A stretch of DNA of 64,000 bases from Curtobacterium oceanosedimentum (lineage in GTDB: Bacteria; Actinomycetota; Actinomycetes; Actinomycetales; Microbacteriaceae). This document shows, piece by piece, positions 33,090 to 42,036 of this stretch (the stretch's first letter is position 1; each line of letters starts with the position of its first letter). A program made the position numbers and the translations under genes. The notes below the pieces were generated by a model. It was given only the letters and a program-made list of their open reading frames with translations. It was not told where the DNA came from and made no database searches. The stretch covers positions 34,962 through 98,961 of the forward strand of contig NZ_JAIXIG010000011.1 in NCBI RefSeq assembly GCF_020297365.1, in the 5' to 3' direction.

Positions 33090-33353
33090 ATGCTGATCAC
33101 CGACACGACCGCCACGGTGTGGTGGTCCCACGCGACGCCGACCCGGATGGTGTGGGCCGGACGGCGATGGCGGGTGAGCGACACCCCCACCCGACTGACC
33201 GTGACCCGTGCCGAACTGCCCACCGCGATCACCCACGCGCCGGAACGGACGGTGGGGTGGCGGTTCCAGGCCACCGCCGAGGACGGCGAGTCGCTCGTCG
33301 TGGACATCGTGCCCGAGGGCGACGGGTGGGGCGTCGCTCGGACGTGGACGTGA
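33090..33353 (+). CDS. Small DNA-damage-inducible protein, DUF6504-like
   Basis: An 87-residue protein. The opening TDTTATVWWSHATPTRMVWAGRRWRVSDTPTRL resembles DUF6504, a small domain found near SOS mutagenesis genes (imuB, dnaE2) in actinobacteria; the resemblance is from memory and not certain. GAGGAGA lies before ATG 33090. The perfect LexA box just upstream makes SOS induction very likely. No polymerase gene is adjacent; the gene stands alone between unrelated neighbours. Confidence 0.75.
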   Translation: MLITDTTATVWWSHATPTRMVWAGRRWRVSDTPTRLTVTRAELPTAITHAPERTVGWRFQATAEDGESLVVDIVPEGDGWGVARTWT

Positions 33354-33411
33354 GCGGCCCCGACCGGGGCGGCACCAGGGCAGCTGCCGGCTGCAGCGGT
33401 GTCGGGGGCCG

Positions 33412-34656
33412 CTAGGCGGCGACCCGGTCCGCCGCCGCCGGTCGCTCCATCAGCCGCCAGGCGCCCCCGGTGAGCGGCGCGAGCGTCACCACGGTGTAGA
33501 GCACGAGGACCACACCGAACGTCGCCTGCACCCCGGCGCCGTCGGCGGCGAATCCGGCGAGCAGCCCGCCGATCGGGATCCCTGCCCAGGTCCCGGCACC
33601 GAGCAGGCCGAACACACGCGCACGCATGTGCTCCGGGATGCGCTCGAGCTCCACCGCGCCGAGGATCGGGTTGAGGGCTCCCGCCGCCAGCCCCGACGTC
33701 GCGGCCCCGGCGAGCATCCACGGCAACCCGAGACCGAGGGCCGGCACCAGGAGCGACGGCCCACCGGCGAGCACGAAGCACAGCACGAACGTGAGGCGCC
33801 GAGGAACACGGTGTGCGACGTAGCCGAAGGCCACCGAACCGAGGAACGCTGCACCGCCGAACGTCCCCGAGACGAACCCGAGCGCCTGCGCACCGCCGAG
33901 GACGTCGTCGGCGTACAGCGGGAGCAGCGTGGTCGACCGGGCCGCGTCGAGCAGGTTGGTGACGAGCACGAGGGCCACCACGAGCCGGAAGAAGGGGTCG
34001 CGGACGCAGAACCGGAACCCTTCGGCGATGTCCTGCCAGTAGCCGGAGCGTGGGGCCGCACCGGTGCCCTCGGCGGACGCCTCCTCCGCCTGTCGCACCA
34101 GGACCGCCGCGAGCAGCGCCGCCGTCGCGAACGCCGCTGCCGTGCAGGCGAGTGCCGCCATCGGTCCGGCAGCCGCGACGAGCAGCCCACCGACCGGGGC
34201 TCCGATGAGGACCGACAGGCGCTGCGACGCCTCGAAGTGTCCCACCGCCCGTTCGAGCGGCACCCCGGCCGCCCTCGCCAGCCCCGGCAGCAGGACCCGT
34301 CGTGCGGACTCCCCGGGTAGGTCGAACAACCCGCTGACGAAGACGAGCGCCAGGAGTGCCCAGAAGGGCAACCCCACGGTCCACGCGAGCACCGGCATCG
34401 CGAGGAGGGTTGCACCACTGACGACGTCCGACGCGACGCTTGACCGGACGAAGCCGAACCGTTCGACGAGCGCCCCGCCGAAGGGGCCGCCGAGGACGAT
34501 CGGCACCGTGGCGGCGAACGCGGCGATCCCGACGTCCGTCGCCGACCCGCCCCTCGCGAGGACGGCGAACGGGACGGCCACCGTCGTGACCACGTTGCCG
34601 GTCCGCGACACGACCTGCACCGCGAGCAGCGCCCCCAGGCTGGCACGGGCACTCAC
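33412..34656 (-). CDS. Major facilitator superfamily transporter (EntS-like)
   Basis: A 414-residue MFS protein with about twelve membrane segments, of the MFS_3/EntS group of drug or siderophore exporters (LLAVQVVSRTGNVVTTVAVPFAVL at the N-terminus; GGPFGGALVERFGFVRSSVASDV in the first loop). Its GTG overlaps the stop of the ArsR-like gene by four bases, so the pair is translationally coupled and the regulator probably controls efflux. The substrate is unknown. Confidence 0.9.
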   Translation of the reverse strand: MSARASLGALLAVQVVSRTGNVVTTVAVPFAVLARGGSATDVGIAAFAATVPIVLGGPFGGALVERFGFVRSSVASDVVSGATLLAMPVLAWTVGLPFWALLALVFVSGLFDLPGESARRVLLPGLARAAGVPLERAVGHFEASQRLSVLIGAPVGGLLVAAAGPMAALACTAAAFATAALLAAVLVRQAEEASAEGTGAAPRSGYWQDIAEGFRFCVRDPFFRLVVALVLVTNLLDAARSTTLLPLYADDVLGGAQALGFVSGTFGGAAFLGSVAFGYVAHRVPRRLTFVLCFVLAGGPSLLVPALGLGLPWMLAGAATSGLAAGALNPILGAVELERIPEHMRARVFGLLGAGTWAGIPIGGLLAGFAADGAGVQATFGVVLVLYTVVTLAPLTGGAWRLMERPAAADRVAA

Positions 34657-35225
34657 CGTCCCACCAGGCGGTAGCTCTGCGTGACGGCCATGATGCGCTC
34701 GGAGCCGTCCCCCGACGCGTGCGCGTCACTGACGGGGACCCACCGGTCGAGCACGGTGCGGAGTTCGACGCCGAGCGCGGCGAGTTCGTCGGGGGTGAGC
34801 CGGAGGACCTCGTCGGAACTGGTCGATGCCGTCACCCAGTCGCGCCCCAGCGCCGGTGCCTGTACGAGGAACCGCTCGTACTCCGCCGCGTACGCCTGGG
34901 CGACGGTCTGGCCCAGCGCCGTGGCGGCGAGCATCCGCTCCGGGTCGTCGAACGTGTCGGCGAGCGCCCACGAGGTGCGGTCGTCCGTGGCGCGCCACCA
35001 ACGTTCCCGTCGGTCCGCACCGAGCTCTGGGGCGGGCTCGATGAAACCGGCCTCTGCAAGGCGCCGACAGTGGTAGCTGATGGTCCCCGGGGCCTCGTCG
35101 ATCTCGTCCCCGAGCATCGCCGCGGTTTGGGGCCCTCCTGTGCGCAGGAGGCCGACGATCCGCAGTCGGGTCGGGTGGGCGAGGGCGCGCATGTGCGCGG
35201 CGTCGTCGAGTTCACGGGTGGTCAC
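34653..35225 (-). CDS. ArsR-like winged-helix transcriptional regulator
   Basis: A 190-residue regulator with an N-terminal ArsR/HTH_20 winged helix (MRALAHPTRLRIVGLLRTGGPQTAAMLGDEIDEAPGTISYHCRRLAEAGFIEPA) and an additional helical C-terminal domain typical of this MFS-linked subgroup. There is no metal-binding cysteine cluster. The GTG at 35225 is chosen because TACTGT (complement of 35232-35237) lies six bases upstream; the longer ATG start adds seven residues. It likely binds CACAA-N6-TTGTG upstream. Confidence 0.87.
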   Translation of the reverse strand: MTTRELDDAAHMRALAHPTRLRIVGLLRTGGPQTAAMLGDEIDEAPGTISYHCRRLAEAGFIEPAPELGADRRERWWRATDDRTSWALADTFDDPERMLAATALGQTVAQAYAAEYERFLVQAPALGRDWVTASTSSDEVLRLTPDELAALGVELRTVLDRWVPVSDAHASGDGSERIMAVTQSYRLVGR

Positions 35226-35241
35226 GGACCGACAGTAACTA

Positions 35242-35257
35242 CACAAGACACGTTGTG
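35242..35257. promoter_or_regulatory. Candidate operator of the ArsR-MFS operon
   Basis: CACAA-N6-TTGTG inverted repeat directly upstream of the TACTGT -10 box of the regulator gene. A further CTTGTG half-site follows near 35266. The whole stretch is clearly richer in A/T than its surroundings. Confidence 0.5.
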
Positions 35258-35310
35258 CAACAGTTCTTGTGGACCGTGAGGTTGCTCCACATCAGCGCTA
35301 CGGTTCCCGC

Positions 35311-35826
35311 ATGACCAAGTGGATCGCCCTGTTGCGCGGGGTCAACGTGAACGGCATCACGATCCGGAGCGCCGAGCTGGCCGAACTGTTCCGCGAACTC
35401 GGACTCCAGGACGTCCGGACCGTGCTCGCCTCGGGCAACGTCGTGTTCTCCGCCGACGTGCCCGCGGACGAGTTGAAGACGTCGATCGAGCGGGCGCTGC
35501 GCGAGCGCTTCGGGTACGACGCGTGGATCGTGCTCGTCCCGCACCAGGACCTCGCCGCGATCGTCGACGGGTTCCCGTTCGAGGCGTCCGAGGACCGGCA
35601 CGACTACGTGGTGTTCGGCTCGGACGACGATGCCCTCGACGCGCTGCTCGCCGACCTCGAGCTCGACGACTCCGTCGAGCGGGTCGCGCGCGGGTCGGGC
35701 GTCGTCTACTGGTCCTGCCCCAGGGGCTCGAGCACGGACACCCCGTTCGCGAAGCGGGTCGGTGCCGCACGCTTCAAGCGCACGACGACGACCCGCAACG
35801 CGAACACGCTCCGGAAGCTGCTGTGA
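35311..35826 (+). CDS. DUF1697 domain protein
   Basis: A 171-residue protein of the DUF1697 family, marked by WIALLRGVNVNG at the N-terminus, VRTVLASGNVVFSA, and the C-terminal RTTTTRNANTLRKL. The fold is alpha/beta; the function is unknown although the family is widespread. TACGGT (35299-35304) stands six bases before the ATG, suggesting leaderless initiation. The next gene begins inside its stop codon. Confidence 0.9.
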   Translation: MTKWIALLRGVNVNGITIRSAELAELFRELGLQDVRTVLASGNVVFSADVPADELKTSIERALRERFGYDAWIVLVPHQDLAAIVDGFPFEASEDRHDYVVFGSDDDALDALLADLELDDSVERVARGSGVVYWSCPRGSSTDTPFAKRVGAARFKRTTTTRNANTLRKLL

Positions 35827-36083
35827 GCGCAGGGGGACTCCACCACGTGGAGCTCCGGACCGCCGACCTCCGGGCCGTGGTCGGCTCGTGGGGCTGGCTG
35901 CTCGAGACCCTCGGGTTCCACGCCGGCGACGCGGCGACCGTCGAGCGCATCTGGGCCGAGGCGCCGGAGCACGGGTGGACGCGCCTGTACGAGGACCGCC
36001 ACCCCTTCGCCGGCGGCCCGGACCAACGTGCTGCGTTCCTCGAGGACGCCGAGCGGATCAAGGTCGAGCTCGTCGCGGACTGA
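35823..36083 (+). pseudogene. Internally shortened VOC (glyoxalase-like) protein
   Basis: An 86-residue frame starting at a GTG that overlaps the DUF1697 stop. Its ends match the two ends of a VOC-family protein of about 130 residues: LHHVELRTADLRAVVGSWGWLLETLG at the start and FHAGDAATVERIWAEAPEHGW...LYEDRHPFAGGPDQRAAFLEDAERIKVELV at the end. The central 40 or so residues, which normally link these blocks and complete the first beta-alpha-beta-beta-beta module, are missing without loss of frame. It may be a decaying gene or a minimal half-site protein. The reading frame itself looks intact. Confidence 0.6.
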
Positions 36084-36133
36084 CCGGGCCGGCCGGGCGG
36101 TGACCGCAACCGACCAGCCCGGGCCGTCGGTCC

Positions 36134-36901
36134 CTACGCCTGCGGCGGCTGCCCGTTGCTCGCCATGGTGCCGCCGTCGACCGGCAACACGGCACCGGTG
36201 ACGAACGACGCGCTGTCGCTCGCCAGGAAGAGGATGGCGGCGGCGACCTCGTCGGAGCGGCCTCCGCGGCCGAGTGCGACGCGCTCGGCGAACTTCGCCT
36301 GCAGCTCCTCGTCCTCGGCCTGCTGCTGGGTCAGGTCCGTCCAGATGAGTCCCGGCGCGACGGCGTTCACCCGGACACCGAACTGCCCGTTGTCGAGCGC
36401 CGCGGCCTTGGTGAAGTTCGTGACCCCGCCCTTGGCCGCGTTGTACGGGCTCATCCGCCAGTCGGCGTCCTCACCCGAGACCGACGAGGTGTTGACGATC
36501 GAGCCCTTCGTCTCGCGCAGGAACGGTAGCGCCGCCCGCGTGCCGTAGAACACCCCGGACAGGTCGGTCTCGATGACCCGGCGCCACTCGGCGGTGCTGA
36601 TGTCGGTGATGTCGCCGGAGCTGAACGTGCCGGCGTTGTTCACCAGGACGTCGAGCCGGTCGAAGCGGTCGATCGCCGCGGCGACGACGGTCTCCCAGTC
36701 CTCGGGGCTGGCGACGTCCGCGTGCAGCACCACCACGCGGTCGGTCGGCAGCGAGTCACCGACCGCGCGGACCTTGTCCTCGACACTGTCGGTCAGGACG
36801 ACCGAGGCGCCTTCGTCGATGAACGCCCGTGCGGTCGCCTCACCGATGCCGGAACCGGCGCCCGTGACGATCGCGACCTTGCCGTCGAACCTGTTGCCCA
36901 T
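36134..36901 (-). CDS. Short-chain dehydrogenase/reductase
   Basis: A 255-residue classical SDR. The cofactor motif is VTGAGSGIGEATA, NNAG follows, and the catalytic Ser, Tyr and Lys are in SIVNTSSVSGEDADWRMSPYNAAKGG. An acidic residue after the second strand (TDSVEDK) suggests NAD specificity. The C-terminal FLASDSASFVTGAVLPVDGGTMASN is standard. Substrate unknown. AGGAG precedes the ATG at 36901. Confidence 0.92.
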   Translation of the reverse strand: MGNRFDGKVAIVTGAGSGIGEATARAFIDEGASVVLTDSVEDKVRAVGDSLPTDRVVVLHADVASPEDWETVVAAAIDRFDRLDVLVNNAGTFSSGDITDISTAEWRRVIETDLSGVFYGTRAALPFLRETKGSIVNTSSVSGEDADWRMSPYNAAKGGVTNFTKAAALDNGQFGVRVNAVAPGLIWTDLTQQQAEDEELQAKFAERVALGRGGRSDEVAAAILFLASDSASFVTGAVLPVDGGTMASNGQPPQA

Positions 36902-37011
36902 GGTGTCTCCTCTTCGTTGCACGATCCGTGCCCGGGGAGACGCCGTCGGCCCGACGGGCACACCACGACCGTGCCCCCGGGCGGCTGAGCGCGTTCGGAG
37001 GTGACGGCCCC

Positions 37012-37066
37012 GAGATCGCACTCCGCCCCGGCACCGCGAGGCGGAACCGGGGCGGAGTGCGATCTC
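37012..37066. terminator. Terminator after the GH65 gene
   Basis: A perfect 20-bp stem (37012-37031 with 37047-37066), left arm GAGATCGCACTCCGCCCCGG, around a 15-base loop. It follows the GH65 stop (37082) on the minus strand. The rest of the 36902-37081 interval contains only a weaker GTGCCCG/CGGGCAC hairpin near 36929-36960. Confidence 0.85.
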
Positions 37067-37081
37067 AGCGGGGTGAAGGCG

Positions 37082-39592
37082 TCAGCCGGTCGAGTCGTCG
37101 AGGTCGAAGTCGCGCTCGAGCGAGATCGTCGGGATCGACGCCGTGATCACCGAGCCGTCCGCGCGCAGCGTGCCCTGGATGTCGCTCGTGGTCGGGGCGT
37201 GCCCGGTCATCCGCGGCCCCTGGTGGGGCAGCTCGACGACGGTCGGCGCGCCGGCCTCGACGTCGTACTGCTGGTTGTGCACCCACACGGTGACGCCCGA
37301 ACCGGTCTCCACCGTGAACGTCATGGTGTCCTGCTCCAGGTCGACCCGGACCCGCGACCCGTGCACCGTCAGGCGGTAGGTCAGGCGGTCCCAGTGGCGC
37401 GGCAGCCGCGGGTTGAACGTCATGCGTCCCCCGTGGTCGCGCATGCCGCCGAAGCCGTTGACGAGCGCACCCCAGATGCCGCCGGTCGACGCGATGTGCA
37501 CGCCGTCCGAGGTGTTGCCGTGCAGGTCCGCCAGGTCGACGTAGAGCGCGGTCTGGAAGTACTGGTCGGCGAGGTCGTGGTACCCGACCTCGGCCGCCAT
37601 GATCGACTGCACGACCGCCGACAGGGTGGAGTCGCCCGTGGTGAGCGCGTCGTAGTAGTCGAAGTCGCGACGCTTCTCGGCCGCCGTGAACTCGTGTCCC
37701 TGCAGGAACAGCGCCAGCACGACGTCCGCCTGCTTGAGCACCTGGAACCGGTAGATCACCAGCGGGTGGTAGTGGAGCAGCAGCGGGCGCTTGGAGTCCG
37801 GGGTGTTCTCGAGGTCCCAGAGTTCCTTGTCGAGGAACTGGGCGTCCTGCGGGTGGATGCCGCGGTGCGGGTCGAAGGGGATCTCCATCGACTCGGCGGC
37901 GTGCTCCCACTCGACCAGCTCGTCCGCACGCAGACCGGTCCGCCGCACCATGCGGTCGTACTCCTCGGCGTCGTCGGCGGCGAGCTCGCGGCAGGCGTTG
38001 ACGGCGAACCACAGGTTCGCCCGCGCCATCACGTTCGTGTAGAGGTTGTCGTCGACCACGGTCGTGTACTCGTCCGGCCCGGTGACGCCGTCGATGTGGA
38101 ACTTCTTGTCGCCGTTCGACCGCCAGAAGCCCAGGTCGGCCCACAGGCGCGCGGTCTCGACCAGCACGTCGATGGCACCGCGCTTCAGGAACTCCCGGTC
38201 GCCCGAGGCCCGCACGTACTGCATGAGGGCATGCGCGATGTCCGCGTCGATGTGGTACTGCGCGGTGCCGGCCGCGTAGTACGCGCTGGACTCCTCGCCG
38301 TTGATCGTCCGCCACGGGAACAGGGCTCCGCGCTGGTTCAGCTCGCGCGCCCGGGCCCGCGCCGCGTCGAGCATGTTGTAGCGGAAGCGCAGAGCGTTCC
38401 GCGCAACGATCGGCGCCGTGTACGACAGGAACGGCAGGACGTAGATCTCCATGTCCCAGAAGTAGTGACCGCCGTACCCGGAGCCGGTGACGCCCTTGGC
38501 GGCGATGCCGTGGCCGTCGGTGCGCGCGGTGGCCTGGGCGAGCTGGAACAGGTTCCAGCGGACGGCCTGCTGGATCGCGGGCTGTCCGGCGATCTCGACG
38601 TCGCTGCGGGCCCAGTAGTCGTCGAGCCACTCGCGCTGCTTGGCGAAGGTCTCGTCGACGTTCTCGGCGTGCGCGCGGTCGAGGGTCCGGTCGCAGCGGT
38701 CGGCGAGTTCCCGCACCGGCACGCCGCGGGACGTGTGGTAGACCACGTGCTTCACGAGCCGGATCGGCTGCCCGGCGCGCGCCTGCACGCGGTACACGTG
38801 CTTCGCCAGGTCGTCCTCGATGGACGAGGACTCGTCCCAGCTGTTCTCGGTCTCCAGGTGGTGCTCGACCCCCACGCAGATCGTCATGCCGGAGCTCGAC
38901 GCCTGGTACCCGAGCACCGAACGGCCGCCGGTGCTGCGCTTCAGCTTGGGCTCGAGCACCCGGTCGGTGAACGCCTCGGCCTTGCGGGGGTCGAAGGCGT
39001 TCGCCGCCGCCCGCATGCCCGCGTGGTACTCGTCCTGCACGTCCTGGCGGTTGAGGATCTGGCTGGACAGCAGGATCGAGGCGTCGGCGTCGAGCACGGT
39101 GACCTCGTAGTCGAGGACGGCCAGGTGCCGGTCGGTGAAGGACACCAGGCGACGGGAGCGGATGAGCACGCGCTTGCCCGACGGCGTCGACCACTCGGTC
39201 TCGCGGAACAGGTAGCCGCCGCGGAACTCGAGCCGCCGCGTGTGGCGGAGGATGTCGGCCTCGGCGAGCACGAGCGGCTCGTCGTCGACGTAGAGCCGGA
39301 CGACCTTGGCGTCGGGGGCGTTGATGATCGTCTGCCCGGTCTTCGCGAAGCCGAAGGCGTCCTCGGCGTGCCGGATCGGCCAGGTCTCGTGGAACCCGTT
39401 GATGTAGGTGCCGTACTGCACACCGCCGCGCCCCTCGTCGAGGTTGCCGCGCAGGCCGAGGTACCCGTTGCCGACGGCGAAGTTCGTCTCGGCGACGCCC
39501 TGCTCGTCGGGGGCGTACTCGGTCTCGACGAGCGCCCACTCGTCGATCGGGTAGCGGACGCGGTCGAGCGGGTCCGAGGTGATGGGGTTCAT
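37082..39592 (-). CDS. Glycoside hydrolase family 65 disaccharide phosphorylase
   Basis: An 836-residue GH65 enzyme, the normal size for trehalose, maltose, kojibiose or nigerose phosphorylases. The N-terminal beta-sandwich opens with NFAVGNGYLGLRGN, and the catalytic (alpha/alpha)6 barrel contains VTGPDEYTTVVDDNLYTN with the general-acid glutamate near residue 508. The phosphate-binding C-terminal part includes HIASTGGIWGALVNGFGGMRDH. The pgmB gene lies 52 bases upstream, so beta-glucose 1-phosphate released by phosphorolysis can enter glycolysis. Which disaccharide is used cannot be told. Confidence 0.92.
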   Translation of the reverse strand: MNPITSDPLDRVRYPIDEWALVETEYAPDEQGVAETNFAVGNGYLGLRGNLDEGRGGVQYGTYINGFHETWPIRHAEDAFGFAKTGQTIINAPDAKVVRLYVDDEPLVLAEADILRHTRRLEFRGGYLFRETEWSTPSGKRVLIRSRRLVSFTDRHLAVLDYEVTVLDADASILLSSQILNRQDVQDEYHAGMRAAANAFDPRKAEAFTDRVLEPKLKRSTGGRSVLGYQASSSGMTICVGVEHHLETENSWDESSSIEDDLAKHVYRVQARAGQPIRLVKHVVYHTSRGVPVRELADRCDRTLDRAHAENVDETFAKQREWLDDYWARSDVEIAGQPAIQQAVRWNLFQLAQATARTDGHGIAAKGVTGSGYGGHYFWDMEIYVLPFLSYTAPIVARNALRFRYNMLDAARARARELNQRGALFPWRTINGEESSAYYAAGTAQYHIDADIAHALMQYVRASGDREFLKRGAIDVLVETARLWADLGFWRSNGDKKFHIDGVTGPDEYTTVVDDNLYTNVMARANLWFAVNACRELAADDAEEYDRMVRRTGLRADELVEWEHAAESMEIPFDPHRGIHPQDAQFLDKELWDLENTPDSKRPLLLHYHPLVIYRFQVLKQADVVLALFLQGHEFTAAEKRRDFDYYDALTTGDSTLSAVVQSIMAAEVGYHDLADQYFQTALYVDLADLHGNTSDGVHIASTGGIWGALVNGFGGMRDHGGRMTFNPRLPRHWDRLTYRLTVHGSRVRVDLEQDTMTFTVETGSGVTVWVHNQQYDVEAGAPTVVELPHQGPRMTGHAPTTSDIQGTLRADGSVITASIPTISLERDFDLDDSTG

Positions 39593-39644
39593 GCTGCTCC
39601 GTGGGGATGGAGGGAAGTGGGGTGCGTCGGTCCGGCCGCCCGGC

Positions 39645-40406
39645 CTACGTCGTGGTGGGCGCGGGCAGCTCGTCGAGCAGGTCGGCGAGGTCGGTCACGA
39701 CGACGTCGGCACCGTGCTCGCGCAGGGCGTCGGCACCGGCACCGCGGTCGACACCGATCACCAGGCCGAACGCCCCGTTCCGGCCGGCCTCGACCCCGCT
39801 GGTGGCGTCCTCGACGACGACGCACTCCGCCGCCGTCAGACCGAACCGACCGGCTGCATCGAGGTAGGTGTCGGGCGCGGGCTTGCCGGTCAGGCCGTCC
39901 TGTCGCGCGACGAGCCCGTCGACGACGACCGGGAACCGGTCGAGGATGCCGGCGGTCCGGAGTACCGAGGTGGCGTTCGCCGAGCTGGAGACGACCGCGA
40001 CGGACAGCCCCGCGGCGATCGCGGCGGTGAGGAACCGCAGCGACCCCGGGTACGGCTCGACCCCGTGCTCGTCGAGCTCGGCGGTGAACTCCGCGTTCTT
40101 GCGGTTGCCGAGACCGCACACGGTGTCCGCGGTCGGGTCGTCGTCGGGGGTGCCCTCGGGCAGCACGATGCCGCGCGACGCGAGCAGGGTGCGGACGCCG
40201 TCGTACCGCGGCTTGCCGTCGATGGAGTCGAAGTAGTCCTGCTCCGTGTAGGGCGCGACGCCGTGAGCGGCGAGGTAGGGCGTGAAGAGTCGGCTCCACG
40301 CGCGCATGTGCACGTCGGCGGTCGGGGTGAGCACCCCGTCCAGGTCGAACAGGAGCGCTCGCTGGTCGGCGAGTCGCGCGGGGGTGCGCTGGTCCTGCGT
40401 CGTCAT
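39645..40406 (-). CDS. pgmB: Beta-phosphoglucomutase-family HAD enzyme
   Basis: A 253-residue HAD enzyme with motif I FDLDGVLTPTADVH, VSSSANAT as motif II, the lysine in TGKPAPDTYLDAAGRFG and VVVEDATSGVEAGRNG as motif IV. Nucleophile and acid Asp and the cap pattern (HMRAWSRLF, IDGKPRYDGV) match beta-phosphoglucomutases fused to or next to GH65 phosphorylases. It would convert beta-glucose 1-phosphate to glucose 6-phosphate for the downstream GH65 enzyme. Confidence 0.9.
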   Translation of the reverse strand: MTTQDQRTPARLADQRALLFDLDGVLTPTADVHMRAWSRLFTPYLAAHGVAPYTEQDYFDSIDGKPRYDGVRTLLASRGIVLPEGTPDDDPTADTVCGLGNRKNAEFTAELDEHGVEPYPGSLRFLTAAIAAGLSVAVVSSSANATSVLRTAGILDRFPVVVDGLVARQDGLTGKPAPDTYLDAAGRFGLTAAECVVVEDATSGVEAGRNGAFGLVIGVDRGAGADALREHGADVVVTDLADLLDELPAPTTT

Positions 40407-40608
40407 CTGCGGTCCTCCAGGGGACTGGTGGTGGACGTGTGGCTCCCGACGAGTCTAGGACCGCTCCAGGTGGCACGTCGCGGCGCGCCCACAGCCCGTG
40501 GAGCGCACCGGCACCCCGCCCGGTGGGGAGGAACACCGCGTTCACCGGCTCTCCTGTGCATCCACCGATGACCGGACCGGCACGCTGTCCCGGACGGAAG
40601 GCACCACC
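40407..40608. other. Divergent intergenic region between pgmB and the permease gene
   Basis: About 200 bases that must hold promoters for pgmB-GH65 and for the permease. I see only a small CCCCGCCCGGTGGGG hairpin near 40516 and no convincing operator or -35/-10 pair. Confidence 0.4.
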
Positions 40609-41964
40609 ATGACCAGCGACACCGCGGCACCGCCGCACGACGGCTCCCCGTCGAAGCTCCGCCAGGCGATCACCGGACCACTGCTGTACCTCTTCATCCT
40701 CGGCGACGTGCTCGGCGCCGGGATCTACGCCCTGATGGGCACCCTGGCGAAGGACGTCGGCGGGGCGCTCTGGGCACCACTCGTCCTCGCGCTCCTGCTC
40801 GCCCTGCTCACCGCGGGCTCCTACGCCGAGCTCGTGACGAAGTACCCGAAGGCGGGCGGCGCCGCCGTGTTCGCCGAGCGCGCCTACAAGACCCCGATCG
40901 TCTCGTTCCTGGTCGGGTTCAGCATGCTCGCCGCCGGTGTCACGAGCGCCGCGGGCCTGTCGCTCGCGTTCGCCGGCGACTACCTCGGCACCTTCGTCGA
41001 CCTGCCCCCGGTGCCGACCGCGATCGTGTTCCTCGCGCTGATCGCCTGCCTGAACGCCCGAGGCATCTCGGACTCGCTCAGGAGCAACGTCGTGATGACG
41101 ATCATCGAGGTTTCCGGCCTGGTCATCGTCATCGTGGTCGTCGCCGTGATGCTCGGTGGCGGTGGCGGCGACGTGTCGCGCATCGGTGCCTTCCCGGCCG
41201 AGGCGAACCCCGCGCTCGCCACCCTGAGCGCCGCGATCGTCGCGTACTACTCGTTCGTCGGCTTCGAGACCTCGGCGAACATCGCGGAGGAGGTCCGCGA
41301 GCCCCGCCGGGTCTACCCGAAGGCCCTGTTCGGCGCCCTCGCCACCGCCGGCGTCGTCTACGTCCTCGTCGCCCTCGCCAGCGCGATCGCCCTGCCGGCC
41401 TCGGAGCTGACCGAGTCGAGCGGCCCGCTGCTCGCCGTCGTCTCCGCCACCGGAGTCCCGATCCCGGCCTGGGTGTTCAGCCTCATCGCCCTGGTCGCCG
41501 TCGCGAACGGCGCGCTGCTCACGATGATCATGGCGAGCCGTGTCACCTACGGCATGGCGGAACAGCGGCTCCTGCCCGCCCTGCTCGCGAAGGTCCTGCC
41601 GAACCGCAAGACCCCGTGGACCGCGATCGTCGCGACCACCGTCGTCGCGATGCTCCTCACCCTGGTCGGTGACGTGGGTGTGCTGGCGGAGACCGTCGTG
41701 CTCCTGCTGCTCTTCGTGTTCATCAGCACGAACGTCGCCGTCCTGGTGCTCCGCCGCGACCGCGTCGAGCACGACCACTTCAAGGTCTGGACCTTCGTGC
41801 CCGTGCTCGGCGTGCTGTCGTGCATCCTGCTGCTCACGCAGCAGAGCGGTCAGGTCTGGCTGTACGCGGCGATCCTGCTGGCCGTCGGTGTGGTGCTGTA
41901 CTTCGTCGCCCGGTTCACCGGGCGACGTTCCGGACGCGACCACGAGGCGGGCGTGATCCGCTGA
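40609..41964 (+). CDS. APC-superfamily amino-acid permease
   Basis: A 451-residue transporter with about twelve membrane segments. The N-terminal segment ITGPLLYLFILGDVLGAGIYALMG and the FVGFETSANIAEEVREPRRVYP motif place it in the APC superfamily, distinct from the CAT-type permease at 18.7 kb. The start at ATG 40609 gives a short charged cytoplasmic N-terminus; in-frame sequence further upstream is not conserved-looking. Substrate unknown. Confidence 0.9.
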   Translation: MTSDTAAPPHDGSPSKLRQAITGPLLYLFILGDVLGAGIYALMGTLAKDVGGALWAPLVLALLLALLTAGSYAELVTKYPKAGGAAVFAERAYKTPIVSFLVGFSMLAAGVTSAAGLSLAFAGDYLGTFVDLPPVPTAIVFLALIACLNARGISDSLRSNVVMTIIEVSGLVIVIVVVAVMLGGGGGDVSRIGAFPAEANPALATLSAAIVAYYSFVGFETSANIAEEVREPRRVYPKALFGALATAGVVYVLVALASAIALPASELTESSGPLLAVVSATGVPIPAWVFSLIALVAVANGALLTMIMASRVTYGMAEQRLLPALLAKVLPNRKTPWTAIVATTVVAMLLTLVGDVGVLAETVVLLLLFVFISTNVAVLVLRRDRVEHDHFKVWTFVPVLGVLSCILLLTQQSGQVWLYAAILLAVGVVLYFVARFTGRRSGRDHEAGVIR

Positions 41965-41969
41965 CGCGC

Positions 41970-42016
41970 ACGCACCACGGGCCTCCAGGCAGACGGTCTG
42001 GAGGCCCGTGGTGCGT
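41970..42016. terminator. Bidirectional terminator between the permease and hydrolase genes
   Basis: A perfect 19-bp stem, ACGCACCACGGGCCTCCAG (41970-41988) with its complement (41998-42016), closed by a nine-base loop, between convergent genes. It starts five bases after the permease stop. Confidence 0.88.
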
Positions 42017-42036
42017 CCGCCGGTCGTCGCGCGTCG

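Noticed and set aside
36929..36960. Regulatory hairpin GTGCCCG/CGGGCAC upstream of the SDR gene
   Set aside because: Short arms and a long loop in very GC-rich sequence; no better than expected by chance.
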